64,000 bases of DNA from Malus domestica (GCF_042453785.1 NC_091675.1:2864501-2928500); one strand, 5' to 3'; shown: positions 40,537 to 52,215, counted from the stretch's first letter. Numbers and translations: made by a program. Notes: a model not told the origin generated them from the sequence alone.

Positions 40537-43500
40537 TTATGACCGCGGACGGAGCTTCCTCAGTAACCACTTCTTGCGCAGCGCCCCATCCAAGGCCAGG
40601 AATGTCTTTGCCTTTCTCTCATCTTCTAATAGATCACAAGCATCCAACATAAGCTCATCATCCATACCTGGTAAAGCTTGAAGTGCATCGATTGCTTTTT
40701 CTATTGATGTGCAGTTATTTTTCTCCTTATTGTCTGCGAGTTTTGTAACCCCACCTACCATCTCAGTTGGAGCCTTTTGCGTATCCTTGCCTGTTTTCTG
40801 TGCCTTCTTGGAGCGTCCTGGGTTTGGTGGCGTCAAAGTTGGTCGCTTTCTCTGTTGATCAGATATTTCAACGTCCTCGGCTAACAATTGCAGATCTCCA
40901 GATGCTCCATTCATCTCTATTTCAAACACAATAGGGCCAGCTTGCATACCTACACCCTGCCCACTGAATTTTCCGTCTAATTCTCTATTTACACAAATCT
41001 TGCTCAAATCGCTATAACCACCTAAGAATGCATTTCTATAGGAGATAGCATCTGGGTGTTCCTACAAACACATCATACATCACACATTGGTCGGTTCATT
41101 CCACTCATAAACAAGTTGTCAAGATAAAAACAACAGAACGCGTTACGTACCTTAATGTAAGCTTCCCAAATGTCATCTTCAGCGGTTATCATTTGCTGAG
41201 TTTCATCCCACATAAATCCAGCATGAGTGAGAATACTGCTGATGCAGTCATGCTGCTTCACCAAGCATGCATATCGATCTTCTAGAGCGTGTTTATCACA
41301 CTGAATTCCAAATTTCATATTAAATGATTCAAGCATTTGAGCCCATGCTTGCTCATTGAATGTGTGATTAATCTTATTCCCACTATGCAGCTGATCTATC
41401 ATAAGATCAATAAAATAACGGTCCATTGTTGGTGTCCAATCTATTGGCAAAGGAAGAACGGGAATGTAGGGCGTGTCATTCTTCTCCGCACCTACATGAG
41501 GATGCAAAGATCATTTAAATTGTCTTTTAAGTTTGAAACACAGTGCAATAAGTACACTTCTAGAAATGGCATTCAAATACAAAACTTATTCTTCTTGGTT
41601 TTTTTTTTTTTCTCGAAATTGCCTTGCACACTACTTAAAAATCAGACCATTATGAGAAAGTAATGATAGCATACCAGTCATCAAATCTGCTAATTCACCA
41701 GATGGATCTGAATTGAACGCCAAACGACTGTATCTTCCATCATATGTTTCTTCTTCAAAAATAACACGCAATTTGTTGTAGCCTGGTATAGTTTTAACTC
41801 TATATGATCGAGCATCAGGATGGTTCTGCATGCATTATATGTAAGTAGCAGGAAACGAACAAACTTTTGTGTTAATCAAGAAGGAGAAGCTTACCTTAAT
41901 ATAACCATCCCAAACACTATCCTCAGCTGTTACCATTTCTCGTGATTCATCCCATGAAAATCCACCGTGCTTAAGAAGAATCTTGATGTCATTGTACTGC
42001 TTTCGCCAATGTTTGAAACGATTCTTCAAAACATCTTTATCATGGTGAGATTTGAATCGCACATTGAAAGATACAACCATGTCATTCCAAGCCTGAGTTA
42101 TGAAAGTTTGTCCTAGTTTATTTCCTCTGTGCACCTGGTCTTGTAACAACTCAAGGAGGTAACGATCCATTATTGGTGTCCAATATGTCCTTGAACGCTC
42201 ACTGACATTTGGAGTCTGGCTCCCCTTTCCTTCCCCTACAGAAATAAAGATCAGATCTACTTGAAGCAATCCCTTCATTCTTGACAAGAGTTAGGGACCA
42301 GAAAGAAAATGAAAAGAAAAGGAAGCAGACATTTCATGCGACAGAAAAGTTTTCAAATCAGTCATTTAACAATATAAAAAGCTATAAAAAAAAAAAGGGA
42401 TGTGCTTCACACACCCTTTTTAGCTTCTCACACACCCCTTTTCTTTCTAACCATGGATTGAATAAATCAAACAGAATCAAAGGCCATGATTAAATAGGGG
42501 TGTGTAAGAGGCTAAAAAGGGTGTGTGTTTATCATTTCCCTTTAAAAAAAAAAGAATGAATGAAGAAATTTCTCATGATCGATAAACTCTAAAAACTCCT
42601 CTCTGTTGGTGATAAGGAAACTCAGCTACTTTCATATATCGTTGGTTAACATATCATAATCTATAAAGAAACAAATAACAGTATGTGATTCCCATTTCTC
42701 TTTCTGGCGATTTCTTTATCTTTATGACCATCGTGTTGTAAGTTGTAACTCACCAGCTTTGACGTGTGAAGTATCATCAAGGTTTTTCTGTAGATGCAAA
42801 TGATTGTCGGTGCCAAGATCACATTCAGTTGTAAATAACAGGGACATGCTAAATAAATTTGGCAAGGCTTTTGTTTTATATGTCCGTGCATGAGGGCGTA
42901 CCTATTATAACTACATCAATCAGTCGTTGATAACAAAAAGAATTAGAAAAGAAAAACCTACCAAGAATATATAACTCAATGATGAAACTGTCATCAGTGT
43001 ACCTTTGTATATGCATCCCAAACCTCATCATCAGCTACAATCATATGTTGCGTTTCATCCCAGGAAAAGTCCTTTTGTCTTAGCAAAATTGTTGCATCAC
43101 TATAATACTTCAACAGTTTCTTGTATCGATGCCTTAAAACCCGTAAGCTATGTTGAGGTCCAAATTCTTCATTAAATTTGGCAAGCATTACCGTCCAGGC
43201 TTGTTTGTTGAATGCATTATCAGGCTTATTGCCAATTGATACTTGTTCCAGCATAATGTCAATGAAATACTGGTCCATTTCTAGTGACCATTCTGTCCTT
43301 GGGCGCTCGCTACTTGAAGGAGCAAGGCTGCCCATTCCGTCACCTACATATTGAGGAATGTTTAAGTTAATGTGTCACATTAAAGCAAAAGGTCAACTTA
43401 TGTAGTAACACAAGTACTTTTTGAAAGCCAACTATCATCACGTTAAGCCAGTCATGTTACAAAATTCCGATGATCAGGCCATCGATACTTGTTTTGCTTA

Positions 43501-44313
43501 TCTTATGACTAACAATAAGCAGATCACCAACTTGTAACAATGTCTACCATTTTGAAGATTGACCCAGAACTTCCTCTCAAGATACAAAAAATGAGTTCTA
43601 TATAAATCCTGATCGGCTCATCAAGCACAACAACAGCACACTACCAAACACTAACCACCTGACACTAGTCTCTTAAACTGAAACATCAATCGTACATTGT
43701 ACATTCCTTGGTCTTAGGTTTATGACAAGGAAAGGATACAAACCTGTGGTTACTCCTTGACCTTCATCATCCAAATCTACGTCATGGCTTGATCGACTGT
43801 ATCTTCCATCAGCAGTTGTATAGCCATAAATGAGGCATAATTCATTGAAATTCAACACTGGTTTAGTTCTGTAAGGCCGTGCATCCGGGTGAACCTACAT
43901 GCATTATATGTTATTTCACAGTTACAGAACAAAATAGATAGTTTTACAAATAACCAAGAGTAGGGAAAGAACTGCACCTTGATGTAAGCATCCCATATGT
44001 AATCATCAGCTACCACCATCTGACGACTTTCGTCCCAAGAAAACCCATTCTGACCAAGAATATTTTTCACATCATTGAACTGCTTCCACAAAGTCGTATA
44101 CCGGCTTTTCAAGACATCTTTGTCATAATGAGAGCCAAATTGTGCATTAAACACGCTGAGCATTTCGGTCCAGGCCTGCTTGTTGAAAGTATGGCCAACA
44201 CGAGCTCCTCTATGCAATTGCTCCAACATAAGATCAATAAAGTATCGTTCCATCGTTGGAGTCCAATACGTCCTTGACCGATCACTATTCGCTGCCGCAG
44301 TTTGGCAAACCAT
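40537..44313 (-). CDS. Protein with four tandem Myb/SANT-like modules (At2g24960 / L10-interacting MYB-like family)
   Basis: Probable nuclear DNA- or chromatin-binding protein; the partner is unknown. Eight exons (minus) join in phase: 43978-44313, 43744-43894, 43003-43343, 42754-42901, 41895-42235, 41675-41825, 41151-41491 and 40537-41061, giving 777 residues. Odd-numbered exons each encode one Myb/SANT-like domain (W-x-MDRYFIDLM, NKLGQTFITQAWNDM, FSWDESRQMV, W-(D/E)-x-YIK). Even-numbered ones encode the short HPDARxYR linker segment, usually followed by DGRYSR. Module 2 has lost DGRYSR. The last exon adds a Lys-rich tail (RPTLTPPNPGRSKKAQKTGK) and a helical end (LPGMDDELMLDACDLLED). An in-frame TGA stands seven codons before ATG 44313, fixing the start. 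The 5' UTR exon lies near 44975-45060. Confidence 0.92.
42395..42546. mobile_element. Foldback MITE of about 150 bp in an intron
   Basis: AAGGGATGTGCTTCACACACC...TTTTTAGCTTCTCACACACCCC and, inverted, GGGGTGTGTAAGAGGCTAAAAA...GGTGTGTGTTTATCATTTCCCTT form arms of about 48 bp around a short loop. The flanks are A-rich, so a target duplication cannot be told apart. It sits between exons 4 and 5 of the Myb/SANT-like gene. Confidence 0.8.
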
Positions 44314-45061
44314 TTCCTCCTCCTCCAATCAACACTGACATACATAGCACAACACAGGGTTGATACCATTTCTTTTAATGAAAATGTTAAATTTATTAAA
44401 ACCAAACAGGCAACATTGGCACATTCAGTAGAATTTCAGCCAGATAAGCAACGAGAAATTCTTATGTGTACCCGAAACACTTACTACCACTCCACGCGTC
44501 ATAATATGAATGGGCGACAAGGTTGATTCGCTATATATTAATGAAAAACAAATACTCGTGTTATAACTTTGTTGGAATCATACTACCATGTAGAGGCATT
44601 TCGGCCACACCGCTAAAAATCTCATGAAATCTACAATCAATTTGCCACATTTTCGGAAAATCCATTAAACCCAACAAAGAAAAAATGAGCAAAAGCTTGA
44701 AAGCTGAAATCTTTAGCTCTGCAAGCCTTAAAAGCTTCATTTTTCTTTCCATTATATGACAATGCAGCACAGTAGTTGAAGGTGAAATTCCCAATTCGAA
44801 TTGGGATTTTTACTCCGACAATGTCCGTATCCAAAACTACCAATACTGATACAGGGCAGCTAAAATTTCGAGAACCCAGAGAAAAAAGTGTTCGATATTG
44901 ATACAGAGACGAAGGCTAGAAGCATATATATTCAAAGGCTTGAGCAGATGGTGAAAAAGTTTGGTGCTTTTTACCTGTGAAGTTTCTACTGAGCGCGAGA
45001 GAGTCTGATTTCCGAGGGGGTTGCTTGGCGCCCTGGGAAGATCTGTGATTGCCAAAAGAGT

Positions 45062-45700
45062 TAACCCTAATCCGGAATAAGGGAAGGAGTTCCCGAGGTG
45101 TTTGGTCGCGGAGGCAGCCCTTTCAATTTTTTTGTTTGTTTATATATTTACTTTTCTTTTTTCGGGTGCGGTGAAGTATGCATCCATCATGTATGCGGAT
45201 TTCTTGTTAACCCCACATAGTATTGGGAAATTGGTTTTTATTTTTTATTTTTTATTTTTTATTTTATACTTTGATGTTTTTACATTAAGAGACTGAGGAA
45301 TTCGCCTAAACTACACAATGAACAATCTAATTTGATCTGTCATTTTTATTTAAAATGTACAAAATTATTATTTTGCCCTCTTTTTTGTCAATAGGGTGTA
45401 TCAAAAGTGAGGGCAAAATAGGAAAAAATGAGAAAAAAGTTGACAAGAAAGGTTCTCTTAATAATAGTATAGATAGGTGAATTTTCTCATGTACGTGTTT
45501 TTATTTTTTCAATTCAGATTTCTTTATTCATTTTAATTTTGATATTTTTAGTTAGAAATGTCGAGTTGAGTTTTATGAGATTTAAGACACCGAAAACTGT
45601 GGTATGAGGCTATCAGCATGGTGTTACCAAAACTTACTACAACTGTCGTCGATATTTAATTTTGATCAACAATAGAGATATCGATTTTCTTTAATTTTAG
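45062..45700. other. Promoter side of the Myb/SANT-like gene and AT-rich spacer
   Basis: No gene seen. (ATTTTTT)n-type simple sequence occurs at about 45236-45265. Confidence 0.4.
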
Positions 45701-45727
45701 CCAATTTGGATTGCTATCTTTCCAATT

Positions 45728-46150
45728 TTAGTTTACTGATGATCCATAGTTGTCATTGTCGTGGTCCATAACCACCGCCCTAGAAGTATTCAAACAATTA
45801 ACATATGGGAACAAATCATGGCCAACCAAAAACGGGTTCATCTGACAAATCCAAAGAAGATAGTTGGACTCCGTGAGTTTGAGAAAGTGAGTCACATTCG
45901 GCCTCGAGAGGGAGGAGCCAGCAGAAGTAGAGGAGGAAGAGGTGTCTGTAGCCATGGAGGAGGGGAAAAACAGACAAGGAAAAATTAGGGTCAGGGAGAG
46001 CCGAGAACAAAAAAGAGGAAAGACCTAAACGATTGATACCATATTGGAAGTGATGTACTGGACGTGATGGAAGTGAGTGATGTACTTAACATGATGAAAG
46101 TGATGTACCGCCACTTTCATCACGTCTAATACATCACTTCCAATATACCA
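45728..46150 (-). mobile_element. Fossil Copia-type element, gag N-terminal fragment
   Basis: A short ORF at 45728-45955 (about 75 residues) begins with a Ser/Thr-rich stretch. It contains FLKLTESNYLLWICQMNPF, the signature of the N-terminal gag domain (UBN2/DUF4219 type) of plant Ty1/Copia elements. Nothing of protease, integrase, reverse transcriptase or RNase H follows, so it is an isolated and broken fragment. LTRs were not found, and its age cannot be judged. Confidence 0.6.
46033..46150. repeat. Inverted repeat of about 40-bp arms
   Basis: ATACCATATTGGAAGTGATGTACTGGACGTGATGGAAGTG is mirrored as CACTTTCATCACGTCTAATACATCACTTCCAATATACCA. Inside the left arm GTGATG(G/A)AAGTG is further repeated. 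A hairpin-forming, MITE-like structure next to the Copia fragment. Confidence 0.8.
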
Positions 46151-46610
46151 TGTCGAAAGTTTAAACTTCATGATTTATTGATATGTGAGGAGTACAATAT
46201 ACATATGCATAATATCCCTTCACTAACAATATAATTGTAGATATCGATCTGAAACACGTTAATGCTTGACCATGTCAAGGCCGGCCGTCCTGGGTTCTAT
46301 AGAGCTAGTGCTGCCAATTCACAAGCCGTTAAATCCACAGGCCGGCTAACCCTTTCTGATGTACGCCATTGGTTCCTTTCCCTCTGTACTAATCCGCATG
46401 TCGTTTCTATGCAAATAAATATTAAGGGGAAAAAAAAAACAAAGAGAATCTTCACTAGTCCTCATATACTTCTCGACTCATGAACATTCATAGCTACAAC
46501 CTTTGACTTCAGATTTCACCATAACTTCTGTGTAAGGTTGACTTTCTTTGTTTTTTCGATTCTTCGCATTTTGCAGAATTGTACGTGCATTTCTGCATAA
46601 AAAGATCACC

Positions 46611-48569
46611 ATGTTACTTATAAGCTGCAGGCAGGTAACATTTTGTAACATTTGCTTTGTCTGTCTCTTCATTTTCATCAATTTTCTGCCAATTTTCTCT
46701 CGTCGAACTAATTTCAAACCTCCTCTTTCGTTCGTTATACCTCAATTCAACTTCAATACTGAAAACATACTCTATGAAGGTGATGCCACACCTTCATCAG
46801 GAATGGTAGAACTCAACACAATCTCTCAATTGTTCCGCGTAGGGCGGTGTACTTATTCACAACCTTTGCACTTATGGGAGTCTGCTAGCGGGTCGGTAGC
46901 AGACTTCACTACTCATTTCACTTTCATGATTGACACTCACAACAACAGCAGGTGGAGTGACGGATTTGCCTTTTTCCTTGCTCCTGTTGGCTTTCAAATT
47001 CCACCTAATTCTGCTGGTGGCAATCTAGGATTGTTCAACAGCAGCACAAATTTGTTGGCATCGAAAAACCAAATTGTAACGGTTGAGTTTGATTCCTTCC
47101 CGAACGAGTGGGATCCGACCGGGCCTCATGTCGGGATCAATGTGAATAAGATCTCCTCAATTGTGAGTACCAGTTGGGATTTTAGCAGCAACGGAAGGAA
47201 GGTGGCTAATGCATGGATAACTTACAATGCTACCACAAACAACCTCAGCGTGTTTTGGACATACAAGGAGAACCCTAATCCTGCTTTTATCGACAGTACT
47301 TTTTCTCTTTCACACTCTATTGACTTAAGAGAGGTTCTCCCTGAATGGGTTACAATTGGTTTTTCAGCTGCTACAGGACGAGCCCCCGAGCAACATGTCA
47401 TATGTTCATGGGAATTCAATTCGCATCTGGATTCTGATAAGATCAGTAAGAAAACCAAGGATACGAGGATGAAGAAATTGTTAATAGCAGCAACTGCTGG
47501 TATTACTTTGTTAGTTTTGATGCTTGGTGTGGGTTTGTGTAGGTTGGTTGTAACAAAGCGAATGCGCAGGATTGACGGGCTTGAGAGTTGCTCCAAGGAT
47601 GTGATCACCTCCATAAATAAGGATCTCGAGAAACGTGCTTTCCCTAGGCGATTTGCTTATAAGGAATTGGTTGCAGCCACAAATGGCTTTGCCAGCGATG
47701 GAAGGCTAGGCCAAGGGGGGTCAGGACATGTTTACAAAGGAATGTTGCAAGATCTAGGCTGCGCTATTGCTGTCAAGAGAATCTTCGCAAAATCTGATTA
47801 CTATGAGAAGATATTCATCAACGAAGTCAAGATTATAAGCCGGTTAATACACAGGAACCTGGTGCAGTTCATTGGATGGTGTCACGAAGAAGGCGAATGC
47901 TTACTTGTTTATGCATACATGCCTAACGGCAGCCTCGACACGCATCTGTTTGGATCTAAAACAACCCTGCAGTGGGATTCTCGGTATAAGATAGCTTTAG
48001 GCTTGGCCTCGGCGCTTCATTATCTACACGAAGATGCAGAGCAATGCGTTCTTCATAGGGATATCAAATCGGCCAATGTATTGTTGAACAAAGACTTCGG
48101 AACTAAGCTTGGGGATTTTGGGATTGCTAAGCTTGTTGATCCATGTTCCCAGACTCAGACAACAGGAGCTGTAGGGACTTTTGGCTACATTGCCCCGGAA
48201 TATGCAAATGGAGGGAAGGCCAGTAGGGAATCTGACATGTTTAGTTTCGGAGTTGTGGCGTTGGAAATTGCTTGTGGAAGGATGACTTACCAGGACGGGG
48301 AACTTCACGTGCCACTTGTTAGTTGGGTTTGGCAACTGTACCTTGCAGGAAATGTTCTCTTTGCAGCCGATGAGAGATTGGATAAAAAATTTGATACAAA
48401 TGAAATGGAATGCTTGTTGGTCATCGGATTATGGTGCACTCATCCCAACAGCAAGAGTAGGCCAAAAGCCGGACAAGTGATGAAGGTTCTTCAGCTCGAA
48501 GCGCCATTGCCTGAACTTCCACATGACATGCACGAATATGATCATCATCTGCCTCATGATCATGTATGA
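46611..48569 (+). CDS. L-type lectin-domain receptor kinase (LecRK IX-like)
   Basis: A plasma-membrane receptor kinase, and the family is linked to immunity and stress perception. It is a single exon, as usual for this family. From the ATG at 46611 it has 652 residues, with a hydrophobic signal peptide (NICFVCLFIFINFLP). An extracellular legume-lectin domain follows (about 40-275: ENILYEGDATPSSGMVEL, DGFAFFLAPVGFQIP, TVEFDSFPNEWDPTGPHVG). A transmembrane helix lies at about 289-312. The kinase has glycine loop GQGGSGHVYKG (about 367), AVKRI, HRDIKSANVLL (about 481) and GDFGIAKL (about 500). It is an RD kinase with all catalytic residues, so probably active. The ORF is open upstream to 46548, but the 46611 Met directly precedes the signal peptide. 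Lectin relics follow downstream. Confidence 0.94.
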   Translation: MLLISCRQVTFCNICFVCLFIFINFLPIFSRRTNFKPPLSFVIPQFNFNTENILYEGDATPSSGMVELNTISQLFRVGRCTYSQPLHLWESASGSVADFTTHFTFMIDTHNNSRWSDGFAFFLAPVGFQIPPNSAGGNLGLFNSSTNLLASKNQIVTVEFDSFPNEWDPTGPHVGINVNKISSIVSTSWDFSSNGRKVANAWITYNATTNNLSVFWTYKENPNPAFIDSTFSLSHSIDLREVLPEWVTIGFSAATGRAPEQHVICSWEFNSHLDSDKISKKTKDTRMKKLLIAATAGITLLVLMLGVGLCRLVVTKRMRRIDGLESCSKDVITSINKDLEKRAFPRRFAYKELVAATNGFASDGRLGQGGSGHVYKGMLQDLGCAIAVKRIFAKSDYYEKIFINEVKIISRLIHRNLVQFIGWCHEEGECLLVYAYMPNGSLDTHLFGSKTTLQWDSRYKIALGLASALHYLHEDAEQCVLHRDIKSANVLLNKDFGTKLGDFGIAKLVDPCSQTQTTGAVGTFGYIAPEYANGGKASRESDMFSFGVVALEIACGRMTYQDGELHVPLVSWVWQLYLAGNVLFAADERLDKKFDTNEMECLLVIGLWCTHPNSKSRPKAGQVMKVLQLEAPLPELPHDMHEYDHHLPHDHV

Positions 48570-49105
48570 TTACAGCACGATTGAAAATAGTTTTTCTTTT
48601 TCTTTTACATTTTTCAATGTATAACCACAAAATGTTGTATTTTCAAGCTACTTAGTTCATGGTTGTATGATTTCAAATCCAATAATGTCAGAATTATTAC
48701 CATCTTCGTTTTCGGATGCTAGTATTTTTTGGTATCCTTTATGCATTTGCTCTAACATTGGATCCGTGAGAAAGCACGTCAATACATCCGCAACCCCGCA
48801 GCACAATGCAGCAGATCCTTGGTCATGGTCGGCTTTTGGATACATATCATTGTTCTTTCCCAGCTCAATTTTACGCTGTATGTAATGCAGCAACTTTCTT
48901 CTAGATTCTTCGTTGGCTCGGATATATTTTCACCTAGCAGGCCTTCCCTTCATAAATCAGAACACTTAATTTTATACAGGTTAATGCAGACAGACTTTCC
49001 TTTTAGTTGTTTGCATTGCACAGTTAAACAGTGAATCGTTGGTACATTAGTTCTTCATTTTCATCATATTTCTTCCAAATTTCGCACGTTCACTTTCACT
49101 CGGTG
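48570..49105. other. 3' UTR of the lectin kinase and spacer
   Basis: No second gene seen. T-rich 3' UTR, then spacer up to the first lectin relic. Confidence 0.4.
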
Positions 49106-49109
49106 CAAG

Positions 49110-49275
49110 TGAATGCAACATGGATACAGAAAACATAATCTACGAAGGTGACACGATACCTTCTTCCGGAATGCTGGGTTGAACTCAGCCCAAGCACTCA
49201 ATTTTTTTTGCGTGGGACGGTGACTTATTGCAACCTGTGCACCTACATGTCAGAACTACATCGGGGTTTTCCTAT
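49110..49275 (+). pseudogene. L-type lectin domain relic 1
   Basis: Colinear with 46757-46920 of the intact lectin kinase: ACAGAAAACATAATCTACGAAGG, CCTTCTTCCGGAATG, CAACCTGTGCACCTA. A shift after GGAATGCTGGG puts the frame into a TGA (ctgggtTGAactc). No kinase part follows. Confidence 0.7.
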
Positions 49276-49844
49276 TTCAGAGGTTTCCAGTGGTAAGGTG
49301 CCAATTTTAGTTGTTTGTTCAGCGGTATGCTGCTGAACACTATTTTCAGAAGCAATTTTACTCTTCTTTCTTTTCTGGCCTTGTGTTCGATTAATTGATA
49401 ATCTTGAAGAAGGATATAAGAACCTCTGAATTTAGGGAAAATGAATTTCCGTAGAGTAATAACCGAATAGTTGAGTGCGATCCAAGGAAGAATCTGATGC
49501 AATATGTATTGACAGTACATCGTTGACCCTAGGAGTGTGTAGCGAATGAAACATTCTTTGCTCCCATACAATTTCATGATTCGTCTGATATTTTTTTATT
49601 CCCAGAGTTCATTTCGACTGTTCCGTTCGTTCTAATACAGAAACTTCAAAAGCAGAGAACATCGCCAGTATTATATCACTCACTTCAATACTGTTTTAGG
49701 TTTCAGAAACATATTTGGTGCTGTGATTCTGATTATCAATCGTGAAAGTGAAATGTGTTGTGAAATCTGCCAGTGTCCTTGTCCTAGAGTTCCAAAGTTG
49801 AAAAGGTTCTCTAATATGTACACCGTCCTACACGAAATAACTCA

Positions 49845-49950
49845 TCAATTATTTTGAAATCGGCCAGCACTCCGAATCCCTTCTCGGCATCACCTTCATA
49901 GACTAAGTTTTCGTCGAATCCCGATATGGTGAATGAAAGTGCATGTGTGA
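49845..49950 (-). pseudogene. L-type lectin N-terminal relic 2, inverted
   Basis: Read on the minus strand, the sequence translates as ALSFTISGFDENLVYEGDA, which is the start of a mature L-type lectin domain (consensus SFxxFxxNxxYEGDA). It stands alone without the rest of the domain and opposite to the intact kinase gene. Confidence 0.5.
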
Positions 49951-50440
49951 AATTTGGATGAGCAATAAGAGAGAAAAACGATGAACATGAAGAGATAAAG
50001 GTAGGAAATATTCAAGTGGCACTGATGGAACATAAAACGTTACCTTTCTGCTTTAGAGACATCCTAACTTTGTGCATCCGAACGAAGAAAGTCTGCAGAA
50101 TTATTTTTTCTTTTCCAATTTTTTCGATTTGTGAAGGCAAGGCTTTTTAGCGGCAGATTGATCGACGTGTTTTTACTGTAACAGACTAACAGTTGCATCC
50201 AAGCCTAGGAAAAATCTAAGAGAGTTGTTGCACTATTCTATTCTTTGCATGTGACATGTACAATAAGTCGGATGCGTGTTGTGGGGGTACGGGGATATCA
50301 ATGTGTTTCATAGCTTCTAGGTATGCACGATGATAATGACGAATCATTAAATTAAGCAAAGATCGAAAACACCATTGATGATGATGACGATGTGAGGGTT
50401 AGCATGTTAAGATAAGTCATTACACATCATGCATTTTTTT
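49951..50440. other. Spacer, no gene seen
   Basis: No ORF or structured repeat was recognised. Confidence 0.4.
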
Positions 50441-50935
50441 TAAGGAAAACTAACGAGAAGTCAAAAAAAAACTTCCCTTTTAATGAAAATCCATTTTGAA
50501 ATGTATAGTGAATAGTGACAGTTAAAGGTAAAAATGTGTTTTTTCGTTAAAAATGAACAGTACTATAAGTGTTTGTTAAAACTCCTTTTTTTTAACACTT
50601 CGCCTACTATTTTGGAATAATATTAAAAAAATCTAGGAATATATGAAGCGTCCTTACCGGTAAAAAGCTGTGTAAATATTTAGCTCAGATAATGCATGTG
50701 TTCTTATCGGTAAGAAAATGTGTAAATATTCAGCTCAAATATTGAACATGTTTTTACTAGTAAGAACATGTGCAAATAAAATATATGGAAAACTAATGAA
50801 AATGGTTTGAAAACTTTAATTTTTAACGATAAGGACAAAATAAAGGGTAAAGTGAATAATACCATGATTGACTTTTTAGTCTAAAAATGTGGTTTTTCGT
50901 TAAAGTGAACAGTATCAGAAGCTTTTCGTAAAATT
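50441..50935 (+). repeat. Two copies of the 155-bp repeat around a 60-bp triplicate
   Basis: Copies of the 155-bp repeat lie at about 50441-50588 (diverged) and 50787-50935 (well preserved, nearly that of 30437). Between them (50640-50780) a unit of about 60 bp is present three times: (C/T)TTAC(C/T)GGTAA...TGTGTAAATATT(T/C)AGCTCA. Confidence 0.75.
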
Positions 50936-50949
50936 CGGTCATTACTTGT

Positions 50950-51450
50950 CTTGCTCTTGTTCACTCTCCCATTCCAGCTAACTCCGCCGGCGCTCGTTTG
51001 GGATAATTCAACAGCACGTTGGGACCCTGTCCCGCTATGGTTGAATGAACAAGAAATGCAGGATGGTTGGTGGCATTGCCTCTTTCTATCCAGCTTCAAG
51101 CCTTCAACGATGATTCCAAGGCGATCGAGTCAAAAGTAATGTGAATGGTAGTTTTGTTGTCATATCTGTAGTGGCCCACTCCACATAAAGTAATTATGTG
51201 TGGAAAGTAAAAAAAAAATATCGTAGCTTAAAGACAAGCATTCAATTACTTTTTGGTAACTTACTGGTTGAGTTTGATAGCAGGTCTGATCCGTGGATAG
51301 ATCCGCCAGGGCCACACGTTGGGATCGCTAACAGCACCCTCTCCTCAGTTGTACATACAAGTTGGGATCCTGTTGCCAACAACGGGAAGGTGGCTCATGT
51401 TCGTATAACTTACAATGCTACCACCACGAACCTAGTAAGATATGGGAATT
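50950..51450 (+). pseudogene. L-type lectin domain relic 3, split by a foreign segment
   Basis: Two parts of a lectin domain lie in order: CCCATTCCAGCTAACTCC (about 50970, reading PIPANSAGARLG) and, from about 51265, LVEFDSRSDPWIDPPGPHVG and TSWDPVANNGKVAHVRIT. They match 46990-47245 of the intact kinase. The parts are out of frame with each other and separated by about 225 bases (about 51040-51262). That segment is an inverted copy of the upstream flank of the intact NLR (53745-53998). No kinase part remains. Confidence 0.75.
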
Positions 51451-51454
51451 AAGA

Positions 51455-52215
51455 AGAGGAGGAGCAAAAAAAATTCAACACTATAACTAAGTTATTATGT
51501 TTTGGTCCCAACAGTCAAATATTGTCTTTTATAATGTGTTAGTATTCCTAAAAATTATGAATTTGAGAGAAAATGTTTGATTAATCTTTTCAAAAGGGAA
51601 TAAGGATATAGGAGAAATTGGTGAAGCATTTTTGATAACTTAGCAGCACCGCCTTTTTCCAAGATTTAAGAAAAATAGTGCTAATGGTAAATTTATAGGT
51701 TGCAATATGTTGTTCTTGACTTTGTGCAATCTCTCACCAAGAACAAATATTGTTTGATCATCAGGAATTGCTTAAGGGGAGGGATCCCCATTTTTTCAAA
51801 AAAATGGGGACACGCTCCCCACCGTTGGATTTGAATTAAATGAAATCATGTGGTTGAGATTCTATGGCCTGTGTTTTAATCTCAACCACACAATTTCATT
51901 AAAGTCAATCTAACGGTGGGGAGCGTGTCCCCATTTTTTTTGAAAAAATGGGGATCCTTCCCCTTAAGCTCCCTGTTGATCATCAATGCTTTGGGTGTTG
52001 GCAATGAAATAGAAGTTTTGGGTGAAGGGTTCGTCATTTGACCATAATAATGGCAATGGATAATTTATGGCTTCCACCTTCTAATGCATATTACAATTGC
52101 ATAAATCTATGTGCACTCACAACAAAAATCTCAATCTCAAGGTGTGGTTCTTCCATTCCTACGACGATAGATGAATTTCATTTTGCAATTGAAATGTCGT
52201 ACAACATTATTTTCT
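51455..52215 (+). pseudogene. CNL resistance gene relic
   Basis: Colinear with about 55300-55810 of the intact NLR. Matching phrases include GATTATGAATTTGAGAG-like, GAAGCATTTTTGATAACTTAGCAGCA, GACTTTGTGCAATCTCTCACCAAGAAC and GGCTTCCACCTTCTAATGCATATTACAATTGC. It covers the end of the NB-ARC, the MHD region and the first LRR. Many small deletions and frame changes are present, and a hAT-type MITE at 51762-51975 divides it. N-terminal CC and P-loop parts are missing. Confidence 0.85.
51762..51975. mobile_element. hAT-type MITE, 214 bp, inside the NLR relic
   Basis: Long inverted arms (over 55 bp) read GCTTAAGGGGA(G/A)GGATCCCC, ATTTTTTC and AAAATGGGGACACGCTCC from both ends. The right end read inward starts CAGGGAGC, as hAT ends often do. 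TTGATCAT stands on both sides (51754-51761 and 51976-51983), an 8-bp duplication as expected for hAT. Removing the element restores homology to the intact NLR at 55590. Confidence 0.88.

Noticed and set aside
44837-45055. Minus-strand ORF in the 5' UTR exon of the Myb/SANT-like gene
   Set aside because: It begins with TTG, not ATG, and runs into an intron. I do not call it a uORF.
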